From the NCBI RefSeq assembly GCF_000019845.1, contig NC_010581.1:3229501-3293500 (forward strand): a DNA stretch of 64,000 bases. Direction: 5' to 3'. Positions within the stretch are counted from its first letter, which is position 1. Each line of letters starts with the position of its first letter. The translations under genes and the position numbers were made by a program. The DNA is from Beijerinckia indica subsp. indica ATCC 9039 (GTDB lineage: Bacteria > Pseudomonadota > Alphaproteobacteria > Rhizobiales > Beijerinckiaceae). The notes below the pieces were generated by a model. The model ran no database searches and was not told the origin of the DNA. It saw only the letters and a program-made list of their open reading frames with translations. This document shows, piece by piece, positions 54,763 through 63,922 of the stretch.

Positions 54763-56070
54763 TCACGGAGTGGCAGATGCCTGTTTTTCGTTCTCATTCG
54801 GCACGACATCCACCTTGCTCCCATCAGCGAGAATCGCCGGCGGACTCAACACGATTTTCTCGTGACCTTCCAAACCATCATTTAATTCAACAGTTTGCCC
54901 AAAATCCCGATAGATCGTCACAGGGCGTAGAACAATCCGATTATCAGGACCCAGCACGGCCACATGCAAACCATGCTGATTGAAGATGAGAGCTTCGGAG
55001 GGCACGACGACATTGGGATGGGTACGCGGGACAGCGAAGGTCACATCGACAAAAAGGCCTGGACGCAAAGCACCATCCTTATTGATGACATCGATTTCCG
55101 TCGAGAGTGTGCGTGAGGACGCAGTCAACGCCACCGAACTGCGCGCCACCTTGCCGGTGAATACACGCTGCGGCATTTGCGGCACTTGAACCTCGGCGGT
55201 CAGCCCTTCCGTCACCCCAATCGCCGAGCTCTGCGGAACATTGACCGCCACGCGCAAAACGTCGTCATGGTTGATGGAGAACATCGGCGTGCCATTGCCA
55301 TTATCGGCATTGACAAGATCCCCAACCTCGACGTTGCGCGCCGTGATGACGCCATCGAATGGGGCCACCACCTGTTCAAAGGCGGTCAGTGTCCGCAATC
55401 GATCAACCGTCGCCTTTTGCGCCTGCACATTGGCTTGAGCCAATTTGACCCCCGCATGTGCGGTCTCCAATGTCGCCTGCTGCACCGAGACATTGGCCTG
55501 CTGATTGTCCCGGGTCTGCAATGTTTCATAACCGCGCTTGGTCAAAGCGTCCGCACGGGAATACGTCACATTGGCGAGACGCACATTGGCCTCGGCCTGA
55601 TCGACCTGTGCCTGCGCCTGCGCCAGAGCCGCCTCGACCTGCTTCAATTGCGCCTCGGCTTGATCAAGCTGCCGATCGAGATCGGGAGAAGCGATGCGTA
55701 CGAGCAAATCACCTTTTTTGACGCGGCTGCCGATGTCCACATGCCGTTCGGCAATGTAGCCGGTGGCGCGGGCATAAAGAGACGCCGTATTGAAGGCGAC
55801 GGTCTGCCCGGGCAATTTCAATCGGACTGGCTCATCAAGCAGCTTGACGTCCTGGACCCGGACCTTCGGCACGAAATTGATCGTCTTCTCCTGGGTCTCA
55901 GCCGCTTCGACGCTGCGCCGCCAATGGCCATAGGCGCCATAGGCCAGAGCGCCGCCAACCAGCAGAAGAACCACGACGAAGATCTTTTTCGACGGCATAG
56001 GGTAATCCTCATGCCCAGCAGCGCCCGTCTTGCGCGGCGCGTCTTCAACCTTAGAGAATGCCTCGCTCAT
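54763..56070 (-). CDS. RND efflux periplasmic adaptor (membrane fusion protein)
   Basis: Adaptor of 435 aa. One N-terminal helix (IFVVVLLLVGGALAYGAYG), then the lipoyl half-motifs ARATGYIAERHVDIGSRVKKGDLLV and the partner VVAPFDGVITARNVEVGDLV flank a long Gln/Ala-rich coiled-coil hairpin (residues 150-240). Beta-barrel and membrane-proximal domains follow. Start at ATG 56070 (MSEAFSKVED). Its start overlaps the RND pump stop by 4 nt. No outer-membrane channel gene follows. Confidence 0.88.
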   Translation of the reverse strand: MSEAFSKVEDAPRKTGAAGHEDYPMPSKKIFVVVLLLVGGALAYGAYGHWRRSVEAAETQEKTINFVPKVRVQDVKLLDEPVRLKLPGQTVAFNTASLYARATGYIAERHVDIGSRVKKGDLLVRIASPDLDRQLDQAEAQLKQVEAALAQAQAQVDQAEANVRLANVTYSRADALTKRGYETLQTRDNQQANVSVQQATLETAHAGVKLAQANVQAQKATVDRLRTLTAFEQVVAPFDGVITARNVEVGDLVNADNGNGTPMFSINHDDVLRVAVNVPQSSAIGVTEGLTAEVQVPQMPQRVFTGKVARSSVALTASSRTLSTEIDVINKDGALRPGLFVDVTFAVPRTHPNVVVPSEALIFNQHGLHVAVLGPDNRIVLRPVTIYRDFGQTVELNDGLEGHEKIVLSPPAILADGSKVDVVPNENEKQASATP

Positions 56071-59000
56071 AGATAATCCTTGACCGGTTCGACCTTCCCG
56101 TTGCGCAGGACCGAATAAAGAAAGGGCACGAAGAGCAAAGTGGAGCATGTCGCCACGGCGACGCCGCCGAGCACGGCTCGCGCCAGAGCCGCGTTTTGCT
56201 CACTGCCCGCGCCCACGCCAATGGCCATGGGCAACAAACCAATGAACATGGCTCCCGCTGTCATCAACACCGGCCTCAACCTCGTTTCCCCGGCCTTGAG
56301 CGCGGCTTCCACCGCGCCGCAACCCGTTTCCTCTCGATATTCCTTCGCGAAAGTCACGAGCAAAATCGAATTGGCGCTGGCCACACCGACACTCATAATG
56401 GCGCCAAACAGGGACGGAATGGAAAATGTCGTCTGCGTAATGAACAGGCTCATGATAATGCCGCAGAAGGCCAGCGGCAAAGCGGCCAGCACGACGAACG
56501 GATCACCCCAACTCTGATAGTTGATGGCCATCAAGAGATAAACGGCGATCAATGCAATCCCAAGACCCAGCTCGATATTGTGGAAGGCATTGTCCATATC
56601 CTGAATTTGTCCAAGGATTTGAATCCTGTCCGGCGGCTGCAGGTTTTTCTGCTCGTCCGCGATGATCTTGTCGATCTCGCTCCGCACCGAACCGAGATCA
56701 CGATCCTGAACACTGGCGAAGACATCGTATTTCGGCTGCGTATTCACATGGTTCACGACTGTCTGCTCGGTCTGACGTTGCAAAGTCGTGACATTCTGCA
56801 GCAAGGTGACAACGCCCGGACTATTATTGGCGCCATTGGCGAAGAGCGGCGTATTCTGCACGGCGGCAAAAGACGCATTGCGATATTCCGGCGTCTGCAC
56901 CCAAAGCTGATAGGCAATGCCATTCTTGGGATCAGCCCAGAAATTCGGCGTCACTTGGAAACTGCCGCCGAGCGAAATATTCAGCGAATTGGCAAGCTGC
57001 TGGGTCGACAGGCCGATTTCCTGCGCCATCTGGCGATTGATCGTCCCATAGAATTCCGGCGCGTCGGTGATCTGCTGAATATGAACATCGACGGCGCCAC
57101 GCACGGCCCGCAAACGGCGCTCGATATTTTTGGCGACTTCGAGATCCTTTTCCTCATGCCGTCCCAGGACCTGGACGTCGACCGAAGTGATCGTGCCGAA
57201 ATCAAGGATCTGGGTGATGATATCGGCCGGCTGGAAATAGAAGATCACATCCGGAAAACGCTCCCGCAGAATCGGCCGGAGCTTCTTCATATAATCCAGG
57301 GTCGATTCATGTTCCTCGGCGAGGGAAATCAGCATCTGGCCATCGTTATAGGCCACGAAGGACCCATCACCGAAAGCGAAATTATAGTTCAGTGCCGGCA
57401 AGCCGATATTATCGACGATAATGCCCAATTCCTTGGCGGGAATAACCTCTCGTATCGTGTCTTCGATAGAGGCAAAGACCTGTTCCGTCGCCTCGATGCG
57501 CATGCCGGAACGCGTGCGGACGTGCAAGGTCATGGCCCCCGCATCGATTTGCGGAAAATAATCCTGCCCCACGAAAGTGAACAAAACGGCGGACCCCGCG
57601 AAGACCGCGAGCACGGCCCCGAGAGTCACGACGCGATGCGTGATGACGCCATGTAACAGGCCGAGATAGCCGCGATGAAATTTGGCAAAGCCCCGTTCGA
57701 ACCCGGCATGAAACCGCGTGAAAAAGCCTGCCTTGCCCGTGGGGTCGGCAACAGCCTCATTGGAATGGCCACCGTGGTGACCCGCGAAACGCTCATCATA
57801 TTCCTTCTTGACCAGAACATCGATGAGGATCGGCACGAGTGTTCGCGACAGGACATAGGACGTCAGCATCGCGAAGACGACGGCGAGAGCTTGCGGTGTG
57901 AACAGATATTTGGGCGTATCGGTCAGGAACAACACGGAGACGAAGGCCGAGCAAATGGCCAAGGTCGAAATCAAGGCCGGCTTGGCAATCCCCGCCGCGC
58001 CGCCGACAACGGCTTCCCTGAAGCCTTCCCCTTCTTCCATCAAGCGATAGGTATTCTCGATCGCCACCGTCGCATCATCGACGAGAATGCCAACCGCCAG
58101 GGCAAGGCCGCCAAGGGTCATGATGTTGATCGTTTGCCCGAGCATTGCCAGGATCGACAGAGATGTCAGGATCGACAAGGGAATCGAAACCAGCACGATC
58201 AGGGTCGAGCGCCAGGATCCAAGGAACAGAAGGATCGTCAGTCCCGTGAGAGCGGCCGCGGTCAGCGCTTCCCGGATCACGTCCTTGATGGCTTCGGAGA
58301 CAAAGACCGACTGATCAAACAAAGGCGTGATATGCATGTCCGGCGGCGCGGCGGCGCGGATATCCGGCAGGAAACGCTTCACATTATCGACGACGGAAAG
58401 TGTGGACGCCGCACCATTCTTGAGGATCGTGGTCAGAATGGAGCGCTGCCCATCCGCACGCACAATATTCAATTGCGGCGGCGCACCATCCCGCACGTAG
58501 GCCACATCACGCAGGAGAATCGGCGTCCCCTTGACGACCTTGATCGGCATTTCGTTCAGGGTTGTCACGGCTTCGGGCGTCGAATTCAGGCGGATCGGAT
58601 ATTGAGAATCACCGATCTTCGAAAGGCCCGAAGGCACGACAAGACTTTGCGTACCCACAGCATTGGCGACGTCGAGGGGCGTCAAGCCATTGGCCTGCAA
58701 GGCCTGCAAATCGAGATCGACCATGATCTGCCGCGGTGCACCACCATAGGGACCAGGCAGAGTCGAGCCCGGCACCTGCGTCAAGGTTTGCCGGATGCGA
58801 TACATGGCATAATCATAAAGCTGCGACTGCGTCTCCTTCTCCGAGGAGAGAGCAAGCTGAATGACCGGAACAGAGGAAGCCGAAAAGCGCATGATGACCG
58901 GCGGCTGCACACCCGGCGGCATGACCGCACGGATGGAGTTCATCGCCGACACGACCTGCGCAATAGCAAGATCAATGCTCACGCTTTGGTCGAAATAAAG

Positions 59001-59279
59001 CTTCTCGATAGCCACACCCTGCAGAGTCTGACTTTCCATCCGCTTGATATTATTAACATTATTGGAAAGCGAATATTCACTATAAGTCGTGATACGCTGG
59101 GTCATATCGGTCGTATCGAGACCGGTATAAGTCCAGACAATCACGACCACCGGAATATCGACGGTGGGCAAGACGTCCTTCGGCATGACGATCGAAGCGC
59201 CAATGCCGCCGAGCGTCATCAGAATCGCCAGGACATAGAAAGAAATACGGAACTTAAGAGCGTATTTGACAAGCTCCAT
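56067..59279 (-). CDS. RND multidrug/solvent efflux transporter
   Basis: Inner-membrane pump of 1070 aa with the usual 12 helices and two large periplasmic loops. MELVKYALKFRISFYVLAILMTLGG opens it; helix 4 has the proton-relay GGLALAVGILVDDATVAIENTYR with paired Asp, and ALPLAFCGIIMSLF and a Lys-containing helix 10 region follow (in the AcrB/MdtB line). It is first of a two-gene operon with the adaptor. A stem-loop lies in its leader. The substrate is unknown. Confidence 0.9.
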   Translation of the reverse strand: MELVKYALKFRISFYVLAILMTLGGIGASIVMPKDVLPTVDIPVVVIVWTYTGLDTTDMTQRITTYSEYSLSNNVNNIKRMESQTLQGVAIEKLYFDQSVSIDLAIAQVVSAMNSIRAVMPPGVQPPVIMRFSASSVPVIQLALSSEKETQSQLYDYAMYRIRQTLTQVPGSTLPGPYGGAPRQIMVDLDLQALQANGLTPLDVANAVGTQSLVVPSGLSKIGDSQYPIRLNSTPEAVTTLNEMPIKVVKGTPILLRDVAYVRDGAPPQLNIVRADGQRSILTTILKNGAASTLSVVDNVKRFLPDIRAAAPPDMHITPLFDQSVFVSEAIKDVIREALTAAALTGLTILLFLGSWRSTLIVLVSIPLSILTSLSILAMLGQTINIMTLGGLALAVGILVDDATVAIENTYRLMEEGEGFREAVVGGAAGIAKPALISTLAICSAFVSVLFLTDTPKYLFTPQALAVVFAMLTSYVLSRTLVPILIDVLVKKEYDERFAGHHGGHSNEAVADPTGKAGFFTRFHAGFERGFAKFHRGYLGLLHGVITHRVVTLGAVLAVFAGSAVLFTFVGQDYFPQIDAGAMTLHVRTRSGMRIEATEQVFASIEDTIREVIPAKELGIIVDNIGLPALNYNFAFGDGSFVAYNDGQMLISLAEEHESTLDYMKKLRPILRERFPDVIFYFQPADIITQILDFGTITSVDVQVLGRHEEKDLEVAKNIERRLRAVRGAVDVHIQQITDAPEFYGTINRQMAQEIGLSTQQLANSLNISLGGSFQVTPNFWADPKNGIAYQLWVQTPEYRNASFAAVQNTPLFANGANNSPGVVTLLQNVTTLQRQTEQTVVNHVNTQPKYDVFASVQDRDLGSVRSEIDKIIADEQKNLQPPDRIQILGQIQDMDNAFHNIELGLGIALIAVYLLMAINYQSWGDPFVVLAALPLAFCGIIMSLFITQTTFSIPSLFGAIMSVGVASANSILLVTFAKEYREETGCGAVEAALKAGETRLRPVLMTAGAMFIGLLPMAIGVGAGSEQNAALARAVLGGVAVATCSTLLFVPFLYSVLRNGKVEPVKDYL

Positions 59280-59303
59280 AAACCAACCTGTCCGGTTTCC
59301 GGC

Positions 59304-59340
59304 AAATGCCTCGATTGAGCGAAATTTCCTTGAGGCATTT
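59304..59340 (-). promoter_or_regulatory. inverted repeat just upstream of the RND operon
   Basis: AAATGCCTC (59304-59312) pairs with GAGGCATTT (59332-59340), 25-61 nt upstream of the pump start. It could be a repressor site or a leader hairpin; no regulator gene is adjacent. Confidence 0.4.
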
Positions 59341-59461
59341 TAGATAACAGATGCCGGGCCGCGACGCTCCACACTTCACCGTGATGACGTCAAGATCAAC
59401 TTCGGTTGAGCGACATTATGCCCCGGCCCCTCGAGCGACTTCGGAACCAAGTGGAGATTCT

Positions 59462-59752
59462 TTAAAAGACGAATGGATAGACATAGCGCTGGATAATATC
59501 CTCGACGAGGAACAGCAGCAGCAACAGAATGACGGGGGAAATGTCGATCCCTCCTAGATCAGGCAGGATGGAACGGATCGGGCGCAAAAGCGGCTCGGTC
59601 AGGGCATTCAGCGCGTTCCAGACCGAGCGGACGAGATCATTATACATATTGATGACGTTAAAAGCGATGAGCCAAGACATTATGGCAACGATAATAATGA
59701 CATAGCTGTAAAGATGCAGAACCAGTAAAAGAACATCGAGAAGCGCGCGCAT
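59462..59752 (-). CDS. YggT family membrane protein
   Basis: Small inner-membrane protein of 96 aa with two hydrophobic segments (VLLLVLHLYSYVIIIVAIMSWLI and the second near residues 70-85) and the conserved LTEPLLRPIRSILPDLGGIDISPV, a clear YggT signature. The family is widespread and linked to division or osmotic stress, but its function is not settled. Monocistronic. Confidence 0.88.
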   Translation of the reverse strand: MRALLDVLLLVLHLYSYVIIIVAIMSWLIAFNVINMYNDLVRSVWNALNALTEPLLRPIRSILPDLGGIDISPVILLLLLFLVEDIIQRYVYPFVF

Positions 59753-59971
59753 GTGAGATTCCTGAAGCCTTTTGCGAAAGGATGCACAGATTTTCCGACA
59801 AAATGCTGAAAGTCAAAAGTAACAGGCCATTTTTCTTCATCCCGAACAAAATGGCCCCGGCGAGGAGGACGGGTCCCATTTAAGCGGGCCGTTTCCTGGC
59901 GACAAGAGCGCAGAAATCCTCAAACTGCGGCTTGCACAGGGCGCAACAGTCGCGTAGAACCCCACGCGGAA

Positions 59972-60047
59972 GGGGCTGTAGCTCAGATGGGAGAGCGCTG
60001 CAATCGCACTGCAGAGGTCAGGGGTTCGATTCCCCTCAGCTCCACCA
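59972..60047 (+). tRNA. tRNA-Ala (anticodon CGC)
   Basis: Full cloverleaf of 76 nt with encoded CCA. Acceptor GGGGCTG with CAGCTCC, D-stem GCTC/GAGC, anticodon stem CTGCA/TGCAG around the loop ATCGCAC (anticodon CGC), and T-arm GGGG-TTCGATT-CCCC. It reads GCG codons. Confidence 0.95.
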
Positions 60048-60709
60048 ACACAAGGCCTTATTTTACCAGCTTTTCCCGTTCTGCCGAAGCCTCGACATAT
60101 CCGAGTCTTACACCGGCCTGTCTCAGTGGCTTGTTCGGCCCAGACTAGACGCCTGATCTCTCCTTTGCGCCCGCCGCCTGTCTTCACCCTCGAACTTATT
60201 CCGGCAAACATTTGCGTGTGCACCAGGGGCTTCAACCGGGGTGATGATGCCGATTCACGAGGATAAGATCGCGCCGAGCAGATCCAAGCCGACTGCCAGA
60301 TCCGCTTCCGTCACTCTTCGAGAGGCGGAGATCATTCCTTTGATCGGGAAGGATCGCATGGGGCGAAAGCGGAACGCCGACTTGTGAGCGGCGGCAATTA
60401 GAAGTGGAGCAACTGAGCCGACAGATTAAGCTGATCCTAAACCGCAAACGACCCATCGCTGGATGGAAGATTCCGGAACATCGGATTTACCTCATCCTTC
60501 AGCCATGAAATGGCTCACTCTTGGTCAGCAATGCGCGCCTCGGCATCTGATATGCGGAGCGTAAACGCTGCCGAAAGTACCGTCAGCGCCCATTTCAGCG
60601 TTGCGCATAACACCTTATAGCAATCGTTTCAGCGCTCACGACAAGAACGGAACAGTAGGCTAGATTGTTTCGCATTGACATTCTTCCTACTAGTTGGTAG
60701 ACATGCGAC
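60048..60709. other. non-coding stretch after the tRNA gene
   Basis: About 660 bp with no convincing gene on either strand; several short frames lack protein-like composition. No copy of the tRNA 3' end is seen here. It ends with the tetR operator. It may be a remnant at the edge of a variable region. Confidence 0.4.
60686..60700. promoter_or_regulatory. candidate TetR operator 1
   Basis: CCTACTAGTTGGTAG lies 9 nt before the start of the tetR gene. The same 15 bases occur inverted at 61328-61343, upstream of the membrane-protein gene. Confidence 0.7.
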
Positions 60710-61288
60710 ATGAGCAATCTATCGACCAAGGCTGATGACATACTTCGCTGCGCGCGCGCCCTCATTATCAAGGGTGGTTACAATAGTTTCAGCTACGCTG
60801 ATATTTCCAGTGTGGTCGGCATTCGCAAGGCGAGCATTCACCACCACTTTCCCAGCAAATCAGATCTCGTCCGCACGCTGGTTGCACAGTACCGGGAGGA
60901 GGCTGAAGCCGGGATCGTTGAGCTGGAACGAAACGCCGCCGATCCACTTGGACAGCTTCGCGCTTATGTCGGCTATTGGCAGGGCTGTATCGCTGACGGG
61001 TCCCACCCCTTCTGCGTCTGCGCCTTGCTCGCCAGTGAGATCCAGGTTCTTCCCGAAGCAGTCGCTTTTGAAGTGCGCGCGCATTTTCGGAGGCTTTCGG
61101 ACTGGCTTACCTCCGTCTTCGAGCGTGGCGCCGCACAAGGCCGCTTCTCGTTGACCGGGACCGCCAGGAGCAACGCCGAAATGTTCATGGCAACTGTGCA
61201 TGGCGCGATGCTTTCAGCGCGCGCCTACGGCGACGCCACGACTTTTGGTGCAATAACCCACCCCTTACTGGAGCGCATCGCCACCTAA
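60710..61288 (+). CDS. TetR-family repressor
   Basis: Regulator of 192 aa. N-terminal helix-turn-helix (YADISSVVGIRKASIHHHFPSKSDL as residues 28-52) and a TetR C-terminal ligand domain with CVCALLASEIQVLP. Near-identical operator-like sites lie before it and before the next gene, so it probably represses itself and the membrane protein. Ligand unknown. Confidence 0.87.
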   Translation: MSNLSTKADDILRCARALIIKGGYNSFSYADISSVVGIRKASIHHHFPSKSDLVRTLVAQYREEAEAGIVELERNAADPLGQLRAYVGYWQGCIADGSHPFCVCALLASEIQVLPEAVAFEVRAHFRRLSDWLTSVFERGAAQGRFSLTGTARSNAEMFMATVHGAMLSARAYGDATTFGAITHPLLERIAT

Positions 61289-61327
61289 AATTGGAGCTTC
61301 TCAGGAAGGTGATGCACGACCTCGCAG

Positions 61328-61343
61328 CCTACCAACTAGTAGG
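61328..61343. promoter_or_regulatory. candidate TetR operator 2
   Basis: CCTACCAACTAGTAGG is the reverse complement of the site at 60686-60700 plus one base, placed about 85 nt before the membrane-protein start. Confidence 0.7.
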
Positions 61344-61426
61344 TTTAATTGCTACACTCACAGATTTGTCAGCGGCAGTCTGCTTGCTCGACCCTCCCAC
61401 CCCTTCAGATGAGAAAGGCAACTTAT

Positions 61427-61915
61427 ATGTTCGGAATTTCTCCGCTTGGCTGGATCCATACGATCGGTAGCCTGCCAGCCATTCCCGTGGCTCTTTACAT
61501 GTTAGGTCGGCATGGTCGAATCGTTCCCCGGTCCCCGCTGGGCGCCGTCTATTTTATTTCCATGCTTGTCGGCGCTGCAACGGTGTTCCTCGTTGCACAT
61601 CAGTCGGTCAGCTACGGCATCGGCGCCGTGACAATTCTGCTCCTGCTTGCAGGTTATGGGATTGAGCGCATTCTGGGTTCGGTGCGCGTAGCCAGATACA
61701 TTGAAACCATCTGTCTGAGCCTGAGTGCGTTTCTTTTGATGCTGCCGACCGTTACCGAAATCCTGCGCCGTGTTCCGGACGGCCACCCCTTGGTGACCGA
61801 CTTGAAATCGCCGCTGCTTCTCGGCGCTCAGGCAGGGCTGTTGGCTTTTCTCGTAGTCGGCTTGACCGCCCAGATCGTCTATCTGGCAAGACAGGGCAAG
61901 GCTGCAGCGAACTAG
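61427..61915 (+). CDS. four-helix integral membrane protein
   Basis: Hydrophobic protein of 162 aa with four probable transmembrane segments (IHTIGSLPAIPVALYML, GAVYFISMLVGAATVFLVAH, YGIGAVTILLLLAGYGIE, and two near the end). ATG 61427 (MFGISPLGW) is preceded by GAAAGG; 61409 is possible. I do not recognise the family with certainty. A TetR-type operator upstream suggests an inducible transport or stress role. Its stop lies at the edge of the broken IS element. Confidence 0.65.
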   Translation: MFGISPLGWIHTIGSLPAIPVALYMLGRHGRIVPRSPLGAVYFISMLVGAATVFLVAHQSVSYGIGAVTILLLLAGYGIERILGSVRVARYIETICLSLSAFLLMLPTVTEILRRVPDGHPLVTDLKSPLLLGAQAGLLAFLVVGLTAQIVYLARQGKAAAN

Positions 61916-62375
61916 TCGGTGACGCTGCGTCGAACGGTGCTGGCCGAGCACCTGACAGGTCCGTCGTCTGATACCGGCAATACACGGCGGACCTGTTCGA
62001 TCGCCTCACGGCGACGGGAGGGACTCAAAAAGTCAGCTTCGACGCCTCTTGCAGGATCGCCTTGTCCAGCGCGAGATCGGCAACCAGCTTCTTCAGCCGC
62101 GCATTCTCGCGCTCCAGATCCTTCATCCGACGCGCCTGGTCGACCTTCAGACCGCCATATTCCTTGCGCCAACGATACAGCGTCTGCTCCGAAATCCCAA
62201 TCTGGCGACAAGCCTCGACCGCCGTCGAGCCCCGACCGACCACCACGTCCACCTCTCGCAGCTTCGCGATGACCTGCTCCGGCGTAAATCGCTGACGTCC
62301 CATACGTTTCTCCAATTCCTATACCCAAAAGGACTCTCTTCAGAATTGGACCAGTTTTTCCAAGGCAGACCAATT
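61916..62375 (-). mobile_element. truncated IS3-family insertion sequence
   Basis: Left part of an IS3-type element: intact orfA (62025-62303) and only about 43 codons of orfB. OrfB starts in the expected shifted frame (LSPSRRREAIEQVRRVL) and then itself slips frame before VLGQHRSTQRH. Everything after is missing and replaced by the membrane-protein gene, so the element cannot move by itself. The outer end is placed near 62375 by eye only. Confidence 0.75.
62025..62303 (-). CDS. IS3-family transposase OrfA
   Basis: DNA-binding subunit of 92 aa (from ATG 62303, MGRQRFTPEQVIAKL). Helix-turn-helix with CRQIGISEQTLYRWRKEYGG, then the leucine-rich coiled coil LERENARLKKLVADLALDKAIL. Complete, but its orfB partner is destroyed. 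Confidence 0.88.
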   Translation of the reverse strand: MGRQRFTPEQVIAKLREVDVVVGRGSTAVEACRQIGISEQTLYRWRKEYGGLKVDQARRMKDLERENARLKKLVADLALDKAILQEASKLTF

Positions 62376-62466
62376 GAGTCTCGAGCGTAGGGCGGCGCCT
62401 GATCCATGTCAGTTGAAAAGTTCGTTCGAATGATCTATATGCTTTTCCGACGAAAGGAGTCGGCCC

Positions 62467-63138
62467 ATGACGGAGTCCAAAGCGACATCGAGCGGACACG
62501 AAGCGCGTAGCGCAAAGACGCGCTCGCAGCTGATCGAAGCCGCGATCGAAGTGATCGGCGCTGTCGGCTACGAGGGGGCCAGCACCCGCGCGCTGGCAAC
62601 GGCTGCGAAAACGACGCTGTCGGCTATTCCCTATCATTTCGGGGGCAAGAAGGAGCTCTACCTAGCTGCGGCAGGCATGATCGCCGACCATGCGGCCGGC
62701 CGCTTCGAAGAGGCGCTCGCGCTTCTGGATGCAGCGAAGCCGTCCGAAAAGGCTGCTCACTTCGAGGAAGCGCTCACTGAGCTCACGCACATCATTATGG
62801 AAGATGCCGAGCCCCATTCGTGGACGTCTTTCGTCGCGCGCTGCGCCTATGACAACGACGAAGCCTTCGCGCTGATCCACGAGCGAGCCATCGCTCCCAT
62901 GCTGAAGCATCTCGTACAGGCTGCAAGCGACTTCACGGGAAGAGATCCCGCTGACGAGGCGCTCAGGTTACGGATCAACGCGATCGTGACCGCAATCATC
63001 AGCTTCAGGTTTCTGCGCGGTATCATGCTGCGAGGCATGGGCTGGGAGAGCATCCAGCCCGGCTGCATCGAGCAGGTCGAGGCTATGGTCCGCGATCTCT
63101 GCCGCAGCGACTTTCTTGCTGTCCGATTTTCCCACTGA
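62467..63138 (+). CDS. TetR-family regulator (CerR/DUF1956-like)
   Basis: Regulator of 223 aa. Helix-turn-helix STRALATAAKTTLSAIPYHF near residues 37-56, preceded by RSQLIEAAIEVIGAVGYEGA. The C-terminal part (FVARCAYDNDEAFALIHERAIAPML) looks like the DUF1956 type. AAAGGAG precedes ATG 62467. Target genes are not evident. Confidence 0.85.
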   Translation: MTESKATSSGHEARSAKTRSQLIEAAIEVIGAVGYEGASTRALATAAKTTLSAIPYHFGGKKELYLAAAGMIADHAAGRFEEALALLDAAKPSEKAAHFEEALTELTHIIMEDAEPHSWTSFVARCAYDNDEAFALIHERAIAPMLKHLVQAASDFTGRDPADEALRLRINAIVTAIISFRFLRGIMLRGMGWESIQPGCIEQVEAMVRDLCRSDFLAVRFSH

Positions 63139-63214
63139 GGCGCGGGAGAAGGAGTAAGAGCCCAGCTTCAGGCGCCTCGACAATCTTCTCGTCAGGCAAA
63201 GACGGAATCATACG

Positions 63215-63823
63215 ATGAGCAATCAATCCTATGCGCATGAAACCATTGCCTGGGCGAAGCAGCGCCTCGACGATGCGGATACGATCGTGTCCGAGGTCGA
63301 GAAAGCCGCCGAAGGGCTGAAGGAAGAGGCCCGCAAGGAAGCGGATGCCGCACTCGCCCGTCTACGGACCTCGCGCGGCAAGATCCAGAAAATCTATGAT
63401 GGACTTCGTGCAGAGGCGGCAGACGCGAAGGAAGGCGTCGAAAAGGTTCAGGGGGCACTCGAGGTTGAGTGGATCGAGGTCGAATCCGCGCTCCAGTCCT
63501 ACTTGAGCGGCGCGAAAGATCAGGCGGAAGCTGTGCGCGGGCTCGTGGTCGCACGAGCACAGACCCAGCGTCGGTCGTGGGAAGCAACGCTGCAGAGGAT
63601 TCGCGACCGGGCGGCCGACGCCGTCGAGACCGCGCGTGGAGAACTCGACGCTGCAATCAAACGCTTGTCCGACGAGGCGGAGAAATTCCAGGCTCGGATC
63701 GGTGATGCCAAAGATGCCGGCGACGAGTCCTGGGAAGCCGTGAAGAGCGGCGTGGCTGAAGCCAAGGTCGTGCATGACCGTACGATTCAGCGGATCAAGG
63801 ACGCGTTCTCGAAGCTGTTCTGA
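63215..63823 (+). CDS. coiled-coil protein of unknown family
   Basis: Protein of 202 aa made almost entirely of charged amphipathic helices (EKAAEGLKEEARKEADAAL, ARAQTQRRSWEATLQRIRD). No signal peptide, no transmembrane segment and no known catalytic motif. It resembles phasin-like or apolipoprotein-like helical proteins in composition only. The next gene, 99 nt on, also begins helical and acidic and may belong with it. Confidence 0.7.
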   Translation: MSNQSYAHETIAWAKQRLDDADTIVSEVEKAAEGLKEEARKEADAALARLRTSRGKIQKIYDGLRAEAADAKEGVEKVQGALEVEWIEVESALQSYLSGAKDQAEAVRGLVVARAQTQRRSWEATLQRIRDRAADAVETARGELDAAIKRLSDEAEKFQARIGDAKDAGDESWEAVKSGVAEAKVVHDRTIQRIKDAFSKLF

Positions 63824-63922
63824 TCGAGGCGCTTCGGCCTTTCGACAATTCTGAATCGAGGAAGGCGGGAAATTACAGCCCCCCGTTTTTCGCCTCCGGC
63901 AAACGTTTCAAAGGAGAAGGCT

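Noticed and set aside
57675..59318. A 547-codon open frame on the plus strand opposite the RND pump, and a similar 539-codon frame opposite gapN (32164-33783)
   Set aside because: Both are antisense shadows with His/Arg/Asp-rich composition and lack plausible ribosome binding sites.
59972..60709. tRNA-Ala as integration site of a genomic island
   Set aside because: No integrase gene and no direct repeat of the tRNA 3' end are found between 60048 and 64000. An island extending beyond the window cannot be excluded.
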